Notes: a model not told the origin generated them from the sequence alone. 64,000 nucleotides of DNA from an uncultured Clostridia bacterium (GCA_944388045.1 CALXHG010000002.1:64905-128904), one strand, 5' to 3'; counted from the stretch's first letter, positions 45,310-54,010 are shown. Made by a program: numbers and translations.

Positions 45310-48300
45310 CTGGCCTTTTTCCTCCTTCTTTTGTTTCTATTGTATGCTCTTGTAATCTTTTTAAAGCATCATCTTCTCTGTCTAGCATTTCTGGGTCTGT
45401 TAAAGAATCAATTGTTGCCCTTGCTATTTCTTTTGATGTGCGATTCCTAGGATTATATTCTTTGTCAATTCTTCTTACTATCTCTACTATTCTTCTATCT
45501 ACCTCGTCTTCGATTTCTTCTATTGATTTTCCTTCATATTTCTTTATTTTTTTCCTTAAATTGGATAGTTTCTTTCCTAGAGATTTTTCATATTCGTCTT
45601 TTGATTCTTTGCTTGGCAACCTTCTTTTCCATTTTTCTTTATCTCCATATCTCTCTTTACACCATTTCTCTATTTGTAATGCTATTCCTATGTTTTCACG
45701 TGATTGATGAGGTCCATATGCATATTCCTCATCTATTCTTCTTACTATTTCTACTATTCTTCTATCTATTTCATTTTCTATTTTTTCTATTGGTTTTCCT
45801 TCATATTTCTTTATTATTGTCCTTAAATTACCTAATTTTTGTCCTAGAGATTTTTCATATTCGTCTTTTGATTCTTTGCTTGGCAACCTTCTTTTCCATT
45901 TTTCTTTATCTCCATATCTCTCTTTACACCATTTCTCTATTTGTAATGCTATTCCTATGTTTTCACGTGATTGATGAGGTCCATATGCATATTCCTCATC
46001 TATTCTTCTTACTATTTCTACTATTCTTCTATCTATTTCATTTTCTATTTTTTCTATTGGTTTTCCTTCATATTTCTTTATTATTGTCCTTAAACTACCT
46101 AATTTTTTTCCTAGAGATTTTTCATATTCGTCCGTTGATCCTGAGCTTGGCAAACTTCTTTTCCATTTTTCTTTATCTCCATACATCTCTTCACACCATT
46201 TTTCTATTTGCAATGCTATTCCCAGGCTTTCACGTGATTGGTTATCTCCATATGCATATTCCTCATCTATTCTTCTTACTATTTCTACTATTCTTCGGTC
46301 TACTTCATTTTCTATTTCATCTACTGGTTTTCCTTCATATTTATCTATTATATTTCTCCTTAAATTGGATAGTTTATTTCCTAGAGATTTTTCATATTCG
46401 TCTTTTGATTCTTTTCTTGGTAACCTTCTTTCCCATTTTTCTTTATCTCCATACCTCTCTTCACACCATTTTTCTATTTGCAATGCTCTGCCTAGTTTTT
46501 CACGTGATTGATTAGGTCCATAAGCATATTCTTCATCCATTCTTCTTACTATTTCTACTATTTTTCTATCTACTTCATTTTCAATTTCTTCTATTGTTTT
46601 TCCTTCAAATTTCTTTATTGTTCTTCTTAAATTAGCTAATTTTATTCCTAGAGATTTTTCATATTCGTCCGTTGATACTGAGCTTGGCAACCTTCTTTCC
46701 CATTTTTCTTTATCTCCATATCTCTCTTCGCACCACTTGCGTATCTCTAATGCATTTTTTAATCTTATTCCTATAGAGTATATTTCATCAACTTCTTTTT
46801 CCAATTCTACAAAGTCTTTCAACAATCCTGTAATCTCAAATGGTCCTTCTGTTTTACTTCCAAATGTCTTACTTTGTTTTTCTCCATGTTTTAATACTCT
46901 TTCTGGTAAATCTATCTGCCATAAATCTATTTGACTTCCTAAGTCTATTATCTCTTCTACTTCTTCTACTTGCTTTTCATTTAATCCATCAAATCCATTT
47001 GCTAAATATTCTTTGTATTTATTTTGTATCTCTTTTAATACTTTCGCATATCCTGTTTCTTCTTTATCTGTGCTATTTATATTTGGTAAAACTCCATCAT
47101 GTCTTTGTGTCCAATCTAATATAAGATTTAACATTTGTATGTCGTCTTGTTCTGTTATTTCATTCTCCCAATTTACTTTTAATGTGTTATTTACTAAATC
47201 TATTACTACTGGTCTATTTTCATCCTTTGTTGGATTGTCTGGATCTTCTGAATAAATTACTCTTCCTAATTGTTGCAAGTATAGTATTCTAGAGTTTTCA
47301 TCCATTGGTCTTAGCCATATCATTCCATCTAGTTTTTCTAAATGTAGTCCTTCATTTGCTTTATTCATTACTAGCATAAATTCTGTTTCTTCTGTATTGC
47401 TATTTTGGAATTCTTCTAATCTTCTTGCATTTTCTTTATCTCCATATTCTCCAAGCATTGAATGAATATTAGGATTTATTCCTGAACCTTTAAAGTATTC
47501 TGCTATTTGTTTTTTCCAATACTCTAATTTTTCTTTTCCTTTTTTTCTTCCTATTACATTTCCATCTTCGTCTTCTAAATCTTCTACAACTGGTAAAAAT
47601 ACTATATACTTTCCACCTTTTTTTACATTTGCTTGTAATATCTGTGGTATTCCTTCTGCGCTCTCTACTTTTCTTCTTAATGATTCATATTCTTCTAGTT
47701 TTTCATTTTTTTCCTGTATATCTTCTATTTGGTCAATTTTATCTTTTAATTCATCTAAACTTCCATCTGTTTTTAAACTATATGCACAACTTACAAGCTT
47801 AGGATTTACTACTAATCCCATTCTTATTGCATTTGTTAAACTCATATTCATGGCAATATGTTTTCCACTTACTGCTTCTCTATTTGTGTAGCCTAATTTT
47901 TGTGCTATTTCATTTGCCATATTTATTCCATCTGCATCTCTTCTTGGAGTTGCTGTTATTCCTAGTACTTTAGTACTTTCTGGTTGATTTTCTAGTAATG
48001 TATTTAACCTTTCTCCCCATTTTTCTGCACCTGTTCTATGTAATTCGTCTAGTACTATAAAGCCATATTGTTTATTTATAGTATCTTTTCCACCTCTTGC
48101 AAGCAGATTTGAGTAAGTAGAAAACTTTAAGTTAGGAAATACATCTTTTATTATTGCATCCTTACTTCTTTGAATTGTTTTTACTGGTCCGTGAATAAAG
48201 TTTATAATATTATCCTTCATTTGTTCTAATATCTCGTTTTGAGGAGCTAAATAAAGCATTTCTTCATTTTGATGTTCCATCATTTCGGATAAAGCAACAA

Positions 48301-50185
48301 AACTTTTTCCTCCACCTGTTGGTAATATTACTGATGCAAATCTATTATCTTTTAATATTTCATCTGTTTTATCTTTTGCTCTTTGTTGGTATGGTCTTAA
48401 TTTTATTCCTGTTCCTTTTACATCATAATACCCTAGAAATCTTTCTATTCTTTCAATTGATAAGTCTTCACTTAGATTTTCTCTATTTTCTACTATTAGT
48501 CTATCATATTGTTCCAATCTTTTTTCTTTTATTGTCTCTGGCGTATCTTCTTCTGTAATTTTAAAGTCTTTGTTTCTAGTTATTATGTTTAATAGAATAG
48601 TTGGGATATTTTTTCTATCTATCCCTTGTTCTTCTAGTTTTTGATATAACTCTACACAATGTTCTTCTTGTAACCTTTTAATTAAGTTACTTCTTTCTTT
48701 GGGCGTAAATTCTTCTATTCCTATTTTTTGCCAATCATATAATGAAAATATTGCTTCTGCATAATATTCTTCTTTGCTTATTTGTTCATTTCTTTGCGAT
48801 TTTGAAAATGTGCTACTCATTATATCTCTTACATTTGATAGTCCACCATTTTTCATTATCTCTATCTGTTCATTCTCAGATAGTCCCTTTATTTTATCTA
48901 TTAACTGAGTGGCATCACCATTTAAATCTAGTGAAATTGACTCACTAAGTTTAACTCCTCTATTGCTTTGTCTTGTTATTATTTCTGGTTCTATTCTAAA
49001 TCCATTATTTTCAATGTATTTTATTACTTCTGTATATTTTGGATTATCTCCCGTTATTTTACTTAATAATTTTGCAAGCTCTCTTGCATTTTTTTGTGCT
49101 TTTGCTAAGTAGAACATATTTTTTATAGCAGAATTTGCCATTCCATATTCTACTCTTCCTTCTGTTAATTCATACATTTCTTCTATTGATATATTATCTC
49201 TTACTTTAAAATTTTTTAGCAACGAACTGTTTTCAGGTATCTCAAGGCTATTTCCTTCATTTACAAATCTAATTACTTCTCTTTTTAAATCTCTTACTAT
49301 TTCTTGGTCTTGTCCTTCTATTTGTTGTAATAAAGCAAATATATCTACTATTTCTTTTGGTACATCTATTATCTCTTCTTTTCCAATATCTCCATAATGT
49401 ATTAGCTCTAATGATGAAAATGCATTTCCAATTGTTTGCACTAATAAGTTATTCCTTGCTGTATGAGGAATTATTGGTTCCATTCCTCCTTTTCTTTCTA
49501 GCAAAGTTAATTTTGCAATTATTTTATTTTTTTCTAATGACTGCTCCTCGTTTAATGCTTGATAACTACTTATCCTTGCAACTGGTGATCTATATGTAAT
49601 GCCCTTTCTTAGTCTTGCTTTACTTTGGTCAATTGGCTCATTTGAAGAATATCTTGTTTTTATTGCACTTCTAATTTCTTCTGGTGTTTTACTATTATCT
49701 ATTTCTTTTATAGTCTCTAGTAGTCTATTATCAGTTGGTATAGAAGAAATATATTCATCTACTCTTCTTGCTATTTCTTCTAACATATATTGCCCTGCAT
49801 TTATAACCTTCTCTCCTAATTCACTCTTTGGCACTTTTACAATTGCATATCTATCTTTGTAAAATCCTCTACCATACGAAATAGATACATTACCATTACT
49901 TGATAAAGATATACAATTTGTATCTTTTCTATAATGCATTTTTATATGGTCGTATACTTGTTGCAAACTTAGGGGAGCATCTTTACTGTATTTTGGCGCA
50001 CCCTTTTCAGTATTTTCTTCATATCTTTCTCTATCCGTTCTTATTCTTTGTATATTTCCTGAATTATCTAATGTTACACCTGTTTCTAAATCATTATTAT
50101 CAGCCATGTTTAAGGCACGGAAAAAATAATAATTTTCTTCATCTTCTATTATATTAAAATTTTCTATATCAAATAAGTTTTCCAT
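45296..50185 (-). CDS. ART-like / SF2 helicase / repeat multidomain protein
   Basis: A 1629-residue protein. Residues 1-140 resemble an ADP-ribosyltransferase fold: Arg23 in YFFRALN, S93-L-S-S in NCISLSSNGNVSISYG, then YAIVKVPKSELG; the last catalytic glutamate is not certain. Residues about 150-600 are unassigned. The SF2 core (about 600-1000) has RPYQQRA, Walker A LPTGGGKS near 624, DELH near 713, GITATPRR, and motif VI QQLGRVIY, where the usual final Arg is Tyr. Residues about 1141-1590 are five repeats of about 89 residues (EKWCEERYGDKEKW, DEYEKSLGKKL, VEIVRRIDEEYAYG) like PF03457 helicase-associated domains. It is the middle gene of a three-gene operon. A nucleic-acid-triggered defence or element-encoded enzyme is inference. 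Confidence 0.8.
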   Translation of the reverse strand: MENLFDIENFNIIEDEENYYFFRALNMADNNDLETGVTLDNSGNIQRIRTDRERYEENTEKGAPKYSKDAPLSLQQVYDHIKMHYRKDTNCISLSSNGNVSISYGRGFYKDRYAIVKVPKSELGEKVINAGQYMLEEIARRVDEYISSIPTDNRLLETIKEIDNSKTPEEIRSAIKTRYSSNEPIDQSKARLRKGITYRSPVARISSYQALNEEQSLEKNKIIAKLTLLERKGGMEPIIPHTARNNLLVQTIGNAFSSLELIHYGDIGKEEIIDVPKEIVDIFALLQQIEGQDQEIVRDLKREVIRFVNEGNSLEIPENSSLLKNFKVRDNISIEEMYELTEGRVEYGMANSAIKNMFYLAKAQKNARELAKLLSKITGDNPKYTEVIKYIENNGFRIEPEIITRQSNRGVKLSESISLDLNGDATQLIDKIKGLSENEQIEIMKNGGLSNVRDIMSSTFSKSQRNEQISKEEYYAEAIFSLYDWQKIGIEEFTPKERSNLIKRLQEEHCVELYQKLEEQGIDRKNIPTILLNIITRNKDFKITEEDTPETIKEKRLEQYDRLIVENRENLSEDLSIERIERFLGYYDVKGTGIKLRPYQQRAKDKTDEILKDNRFASVILPTGGGKSFVALSEMMEHQNEEMLYLAPQNEILEQMKDNIINFIHGPVKTIQRSKDAIIKDVFPNLKFSTYSNLLARGGKDTINKQYGFIVLDELHRTGAEKWGERLNTLLENQPESTKVLGITATPRRDADGINMANEIAQKLGYTNREAVSGKHIAMNMSLTNAIRMGLVVNPKLVSCAYSLKTDGSLDELKDKIDQIEDIQEKNEKLEEYESLRRKVESAEGIPQILQANVKKGGKYIVFLPVVEDLEDEDGNVIGRKKGKEKLEYWKKQIAEYFKGSGINPNIHSMLGEYGDKENARRLEEFQNSNTEETEFMLVMNKANEGLHLEKLDGMIWLRPMDENSRILYLQQLGRVIYSEDPDNPTKDENRPVVIDLVNNTLKVNWENEITEQDDIQMLNLILDWTQRHDGVLPNINSTDKEETGYAKVLKEIQNKYKEYLANGFDGLNEKQVEEVEEIIDLGSQIDLWQIDLPERVLKHGEKQSKTFGSKTEGPFEITGLLKDFVELEKEVDEIYSIGIRLKNALEIRKWCEERYGDKEKWERRLPSSVSTDEYEKSLGIKLANLRRTIKKFEGKTIEEIENEVDRKIVEIVRRMDEEYAYGPNQSREKLGRALQIEKWCEERYGDKEKWERRLPRKESKDEYEKSLGNKLSNLRRNIIDKYEGKPVDEIENEVDRRIVEIVRRIDEEYAYGDNQSRESLGIALQIEKWCEEMYGDKEKWKRSLPSSGSTDEYEKSLGKKLGSLRTIIKKYEGKPIEKIENEIDRRIVEIVRRIDEEYAYGPHQSRENIGIALQIEKWCKERYGDKEKWKRRLPSKESKDEYEKSLGQKLGNLRTIIKKYEGKPIEKIENEIDRRIVEIVRRIDEEYAYGPHQSRENIGIALQIEKWCKERYGDKEKWKRRLPSKESKDEYEKSLGKKLSNLRKKIKKYEGKSIEEIEDEVDRRIVEIVRRIDKEYNPRNRTSKEIARATIDSLTDPEMLDREDDALKRLQEHTIETKEGGKRPDEQS
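45430..46755 (-). repeat. Five tandem DNA repeats of about 267 bases in the helicase gene
   Basis: The units begin near 46755, 46486, 46218, 45951 and 45684 (minus strand). Units 3 to 5 are nearly identical at DNA level; units 1 and 2 are more diverged. The period is a multiple of three, so changes in copy number keep the frame. Confidence 0.85.
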
Positions 50186-50202
50186 ATAAAATCTATCCTT
50201 CG

Positions 50203-50394
50203 TTATACTTTATTAGTCTCAAATTCACTCCTATATCTCATTTTACGATTAGCCTCGATTTGAGCACTAATTTCTCTCTCCATTTTTTCGAGAGTTTCTG
50301 CCGTTGGTCTCATATGTTTCGGCACTTTCACTAATCTAGCAGCCCCATTACTTTTTTCCATTTCTTTTCTAAGAATTGTACTTATACTGCTCAT
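50203..50394 (-). CDS. Small protein leading the helicase operon, 63 aa
   Basis: A basic 63-residue helical protein (MSSISTILRKEMEKSNGAAR; HMRPTAETLEKMEREISAQI). I start it at ATG 50394, which follows AGGAGGCGAATT; a longer frame upstream has no ribosome site and would span the promoter. Seventeen bases separate it from the 1629-residue gene. Its size, charge and first position fit a regulator or antitoxin-like role, but no family is recognised. Confidence 0.65.
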   Translation of the reverse strand: MSSISTILRKEMEKSNGAARLVKVPKHMRPTAETLEKMEREISAQIEANRKMRYRSEFETNKV

Positions 50395-50464
50395 AATTCG
50401 CCTCCTAATTAGATAGTCAATTGGATTAGTTTTTAAAATTGGAATCTTATCTCCCATAGTCTGT

Positions 50465-50493
50465 ATTATACATATCTTTAAGTTTAATGTCAA
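50465..50493 (-). promoter_or_regulatory. Promoter of the helicase operon
   Basis: On the minus strand a consensus TTGACA (50488-50493), 17 bases, TATAAT (50465-50470). Confidence 0.85.
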
Positions 50494-50500
50494 ATTACTC

Positions 50501-50527
50501 GTATAATGAACATGTAGTCCATTATAC
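50501..50527. promoter_or_regulatory. Inverted repeat just upstream of the promoter
   Basis: GTATAATG (50501-50508) and CATTATAC (50520-50527) with an 11-base centre, adjacent to the -35 box: a possible operator, or an overlapping second promoter. Confidence 0.4.
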
Positions 50528-50725
50528 ATTTTTTTATTCTTAAATTCATTGTATAATATCTACGTAGACACTGTGGATTAGTGCAAATTACTATCGCTTT
50601 GACGATTATATTAATAGACTCTAACCACAGATGTTTGTTTAATTGTTAATTAGTTAGATAACGCTTGACGTTTAATATTGAACGAGTTTACTTTCGACAA
50701 GCATTTCGTGGAACACATTGTCTAT

Positions 50726-51679
50726 TTATTCGTTATTCAAAAAATTCATAACTAAATCTATAATTACATCTTTTTCCTTAGGATTTGACTCAGCAATGAG
50801 TAATGTCAACGCAGCTAATGTATTATTATCAATTGTTTGCTTTCCATTTTTATATAAAATTCCATAAAAGTTTAGAAAATATATAAATAATGTAGCTGCA
50901 ATTCTTTTATTACCATCTGCAAAAACATGATTTTTAACTATTAGATATAAAAAGTTAGCAGACTTTTCTTCAATGCTTTTATAAATATCTTGTCCGGCAA
51001 AACTTTGATATATATTTCCTATTATTGATTCTAATCCTTTATCTCTTTCAACTGCAAATAATGAACTTTCTTCTTTGAATCTCAATTTATTTATAATTTC
51101 TATACAATCGTTATAATTGATTTTCCTGTCATCAATATTTCCATTAACTTTCTTTAGTGTTCTATGATCATAATCGTCTAATAAGTCTAAAGCTTTTGAA
51201 TATTCTCCAATTACTTTTAATATTTCTTTTGCATCATTTCCTTCTAGCCTTTCATCAATTCGATTTGCTATATCTATTAATTTTATTGTTTTTTCTAAAT
51301 ATTCTAGTCTTTTTTGATTAACAACATAACCTTTTAACATATAATCTTTTAGAACTTTATTAGCCCATTTTCTAAATATAACACCATTTTTAGACTTTAC
51401 TCTGTAACCAATACTTAATATCATATCTAAATTATAATATTCAACTTGATACTTTTTTCCATCTGTTGCAGTTGTCGCAAATTTTGCGACAACTGCATTA
51501 TCATCTGCTAATTCTTCTTTTAAAGCATTATTGATATGTTTTCCGATAGTCTTTATATCTCTATCAAATAACTTAGCTAATTGTTCTCTATTTAGCCACA
51601 CAGTTTCATCTTTTAAGTTTACTTCTAACTTTACTCCTTGGTTTTCAAATAAAATAATTTCATTCTTTTTTTCTTCCAT
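50726..51679 (-). CDS. RhuM-type protein with C-terminal Fic/Doc domain
   Basis: A 317-residue fusion. The N-terminal 120 residues match the RhuM virulence-type domain (VWLNREQLAKLFDRDIKTIGKHI, YYNLDMILSIGYRVKSKNGVIFRKWA). The C-terminal half is a Fic/Doc domain with the motif HVFADGNKRIAATLF near residue 250, which lacks the second Arg of AMPylating Fic proteins and is closer to Doc, a kinase of EF-Tu. Such RhuM-Fic proteins are typical cargo of mobile elements. The start follows AAGGATG and a consensus promoter. No antitoxin gene is adjacent. Confidence 0.9.
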   Translation of the reverse strand: MEEKKNEIILFENQGVKLEVNLKDETVWLNREQLAKLFDRDIKTIGKHINNALKEELADDNAVVAKFATTATDGKKYQVEYYNLDMILSIGYRVKSKNGVIFRKWANKVLKDYMLKGYVVNQKRLEYLEKTIKLIDIANRIDERLEGNDAKEILKVIGEYSKALDLLDDYDHRTLKKVNGNIDDRKINYNDCIEIINKLRFKEESSLFAVERDKGLESIIGNIYQSFAGQDIYKSIEEKSANFLYLIVKNHVFADGNKRIAATLFIYFLNFYGILYKNGKQTIDNNTLAALTLLIAESNPKEKDVIIDLVMNFLNNE

Positions 51680-51768
51680 AAGAACACATCCTTATTTAAA
51701 ATTTAGTTCTTATTATATCTATTTTTTCTTTTATTGATATGTCTTTTATTAAAAGAACTATTGTTTGC

Positions 51769-51797
51769 ATTATATGATATTATAGAATAATTGTCAA
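51769..51797 (-). promoter_or_regulatory. Promoter of the RhuM-Fic gene
   Basis: On the minus strand TTGACA (51792-51797), 17 bases, TATAAT (51769-51774). The box and about 50 surrounding bases are nearly the same as before the YbaK gene at 53718-53746. Confidence 0.85.
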
Positions 51798-51882
51798 TGT
51801 AATTCAAAAAAATAAATAATATCTAATTTTTAAATACTAAATGTAACATTTTATTCATAATAATAGATTACATTTGGTTTGT

Positions 51883-52238
51883 ATTATCAAAGTTTTGCGC
51901 AATTAGGTATAGGGCTCAAAAGTAATGTACTTGTTTTAAGTACATACCTATCAAAATCTGCTATTCCTTGATATAAGCCAATTATAGCTTATTTTTTTAA
52001 CAATAACTTATACTACATTTATTAAAAACTCCTTAAAAACGATTTTAATGCCTTACATATATAAATTATTTCTATATGTTATATATGAAGTTATAACTAA
52101 TTAGAAAATAATTTTTAAATTTTAATTATTTTAGTAATTAAATTAAAATTTTTGTACGTTTTTTAAATATCAATTTTTATAAATAAAACTTTGCACAAAA
52201 TTTTAAAATCTTAATTAATTTATAATTGTAAATTTTAT
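51883..52238. repeat. Junction repeat R3
   Basis: In the 51680-52532 gap. The near-identical direct copy of R2. Its left flank (AAATGTAACATTTTATTCATAATAATAGATTACATTTGGTTTG and the promoter) is shared with R4, not with R2. The rest of the gap to 52480 is AT-rich and non-coding. Confidence 0.85.
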
Positions 52239-52490
52239 TATTTTAATTTTTTAAAATTATTAATTTATATTTTTCTTAAATTTATTCTTTAAAATTTATT
52301 TATAAAATACTTTAGATAATTTTATTTTTAAATTTTATATTCTTCTATTTATAGATAATATCTTAAAGCTTTTAATTATAAGAAATCAGATAGCTTTTCT
52401 AGGTTTTATGCTAGATACTGGAAAATCATCATTTAATTCATCTTTATAATAAATTATTTTTTTCATATTAAATTCTATTCCTTTAAAAGT

Positions 52491-52518
52491 GCCGTGGGAA
52501 AATTCTTATTTCCCACGG
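52491..52518 (-). terminator. Terminator of the 52533 gene
   Basis: GC-rich stem CCGTGGGAAA / TTTCCCACGG immediately after the stop. Confidence 0.8.
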
Positions 52519-52532
52519 TTACATCAGTGATT

Positions 52533-52910
52533 TTATTCTGTTTGCAATTCAACTTTTGAAACGTTAAGCTTTACATAGCATGGTTCTGTTTGGCTGTAAT
52601 TATTTCCCAACAACACACGTACTTTTTTCTCTCCGCTTGCCAGAGCCAGAATGACCTCTGCTACGTTATTAACAGTGTTCAGATCGTACCCTTGACATGT
52701 GATTTCAGGCTGATTGCCAAACATACCACCAGTAATCTCCAAATTGAAAGGCGGTTTTCTTCTTTTCTCATACTTCCATGTAAGCGTGTAAGATTCTCCA
52801 AACATATCAGTGATTCTTATGGCTTGTGCAGTCTTAAATTGCTGCACAGTGGGGCGATCAGCCCGTTCTTGAATTTCGATTGTCGTAGGCATAAACTTTC
52901 CTTCTTTCAT
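52533..52910 (-). CDS. Foreign-composition orphan protein, 125 aa
   Basis: A soluble protein of unknown family (MPTTIEIQERADRPTVQQF; DMFGESYTLTWKYEKRRKPP; a strand-rich middle; EKKVRVLLGNNYSQTEPCY). Base composition is clearly higher in G and C than surrounding genes. The start at 52910 follows AAAGGTGAT; ATG 52892 after GAAGGAAAG is an alternative. Strand-rich with conserved-looking aromatic positions, it might be a structural or binding protein from a phage. It has its own terminator like the other isolated foreign genes. Confidence 0.7.
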   Translation of the reverse strand: MKEGKFMPTTIEIQERADRPTVQQFKTAQAIRITDMFGESYTLTWKYEKRRKPPFNLEITGGMFGNQPEITCQGYDLNTVNNVAEVILALASGEKKVRVLLGNNYSQTEPCYVKLNVSKVELQTE

Positions 52911-53135
52911 GCTATCACCTTTGTTCATATATTTCCAATTACTTGGATTAATATTTATTTTAACATATTATATCCTAACTTTCAATATTTTTATTCTAGT
53001 AGTATTTTATAAAAATCTTTATACACATTTTTCCAAACTTCATAATTTTTATATTTCTAATATGTATAAAAAAATAAAAAAATGATACAATGTAAAAACA
53101 TGTATAATTTTTTGCTTTTTCTTAATTGTTTTTAT

Positions 53136-53624
53136 TTATGTAATATCTTTAGAAATATCATCTAATTTAAAATTTATTACTTTTTTTAGATTATCTAATG
53201 ACGTCTCTACTTGATAGCCGATTTTACCAGCACTGAAAATAATTGTTTCATATTCTTTTGATGAAATATCTATAACTGTTTTAAATTGTTTTTTCATTCC
53301 AATAGGAGAACATCCTCCATGTATATATCCTGTAAGTGGTAGTAATTCTTTTGATTTTATCATTTCTATACTTTTTTCATTCACTGATTTTGCTGCTTTT
53401 TTTAAATCTAATTCTTTATTTACAGGTACTAAAAAAACATAATGCATTTTAGTATTACTAGTTGTAACAAGAGTTTTAAATACTTGGCTGGGATTTTCTC
53501 CTAAAACTGAAGCAACATCATTACCACTAATTGCATTTGTATTAATATAGCAATGTTCAACATATTTTATATTCTTTTGATCTAAAATTCTCATAACATT
53601 AGTTTTTTCTTTATTCTGTTTCAT
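53136..53624 (-). CDS. ybaK: YbaK-family aminoacyl-tRNA deacylase
   Basis: A 162-residue YbaK/EbsC protein, which removes misloaded Cys from tRNA-Pro. Characteristic segments are GNDVASVLGENPSQVFKTLV, YVFLVPVNKELDLKKAAKSV and the GYIHGGCSPIGMKKQFKTVID block around the active site. The length is normal. The start follows AGGAGAATAATGTT. Its promoter is almost the same as that of the RhuM-Fic gene, a sign that both genes sit behind a repeated upstream block. Confidence 0.93.
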   Translation of the reverse strand: MKQNKEKTNVMRILDQKNIKYVEHCYINTNAISGNDVASVLGENPSQVFKTLVTTSNTKMHYVFLVPVNKELDLKKAAKSVNEKSIEMIKSKELLPLTGYIHGGCSPIGMKKQFKTVIDISSKEYETIIFSAGKIGYQVETSLDNLKKVINFKLDDISKDIT

Positions 53625-53717
53625 AACATTATTCTCCTATAATCTATTCTTATATATTTCATTAATTTTACCCCTTGTTTTTCAAATATGTTTGTTGTTA
53701 AATGAACTATTGTTTGT

Positions 53718-53746
53718 ATTATATGATATTATAAAATAATTGTCAA
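53718..53746 (-). promoter_or_regulatory. Promoter of the YbaK gene
   Basis: On the minus strand TTGACA (53741-53746), 17 bases, TATAAT (53718-53723), within a block shared with 51750-51900. Confidence 0.85.
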
Positions 53747-53789
53747 TTTATTTCAAAAAATAATGTTTAATTTTTTAAATAAATGTAAT

Positions 53790-54010
53790 ATCATACATAT
53801 AAAATCAGATTACATTTGGTTTGTATTATCAGAGTTTTGTGCAAAAAGAGATAGGAGCATAATATAAAACAGCCATAAACCTCTACTTCTACTAATTCAA
53901 GGCTTTTGACTGTTTATAGCTATTAATATTCTATTATATATATATTTATTTCTATATATTATTTATATTATATTCTTTTTAAAACTCATTTTAACGCATC
54001 AATATTTTAA
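53790..54010. repeat. Junction repeat R4
   Basis: In the 53625-54067 gap. The left part (AAATGTAATATC to GATTACATTTGGTTTGTATTATCA) matches R3. The right part after GAGTTTTGTGCAAAAAG (ATAGGAGCATAATATAAAACAGCC onward) matches R1 over about 130 bases. Confidence 0.8.

Noticed and set aside
45523..46515. Long plus-strand reading frame of 330 codons opposite the helicase repeats
   Set aside because: It is the antisense shadow of the tandem repeats; its product is low-complexity Leu/Phe/His and has no ribosome site.
45430..46755. Regular repeats suggesting a CRISPR array
   Set aside because: The period is about 267 bases, repeats are coding and contiguous, and there are no unique spacers.
50530..50725. 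Structured RNA (for example a retron or defence RNA) between the helicase operon and the Fic gene
   Set aside because: Some pairing words are visible (ACTGTGGATTAG / CTAACCACAG) but no reverse transcriptase or known RNA family pattern supports a call.
39089..54010. Integron-type attC sites at the junctions
   Set aside because: No GTTRRRY/RYYYAAC core pairs and no integron integrase; spacers are too long. Only the cassette-like logic is kept as a finding.
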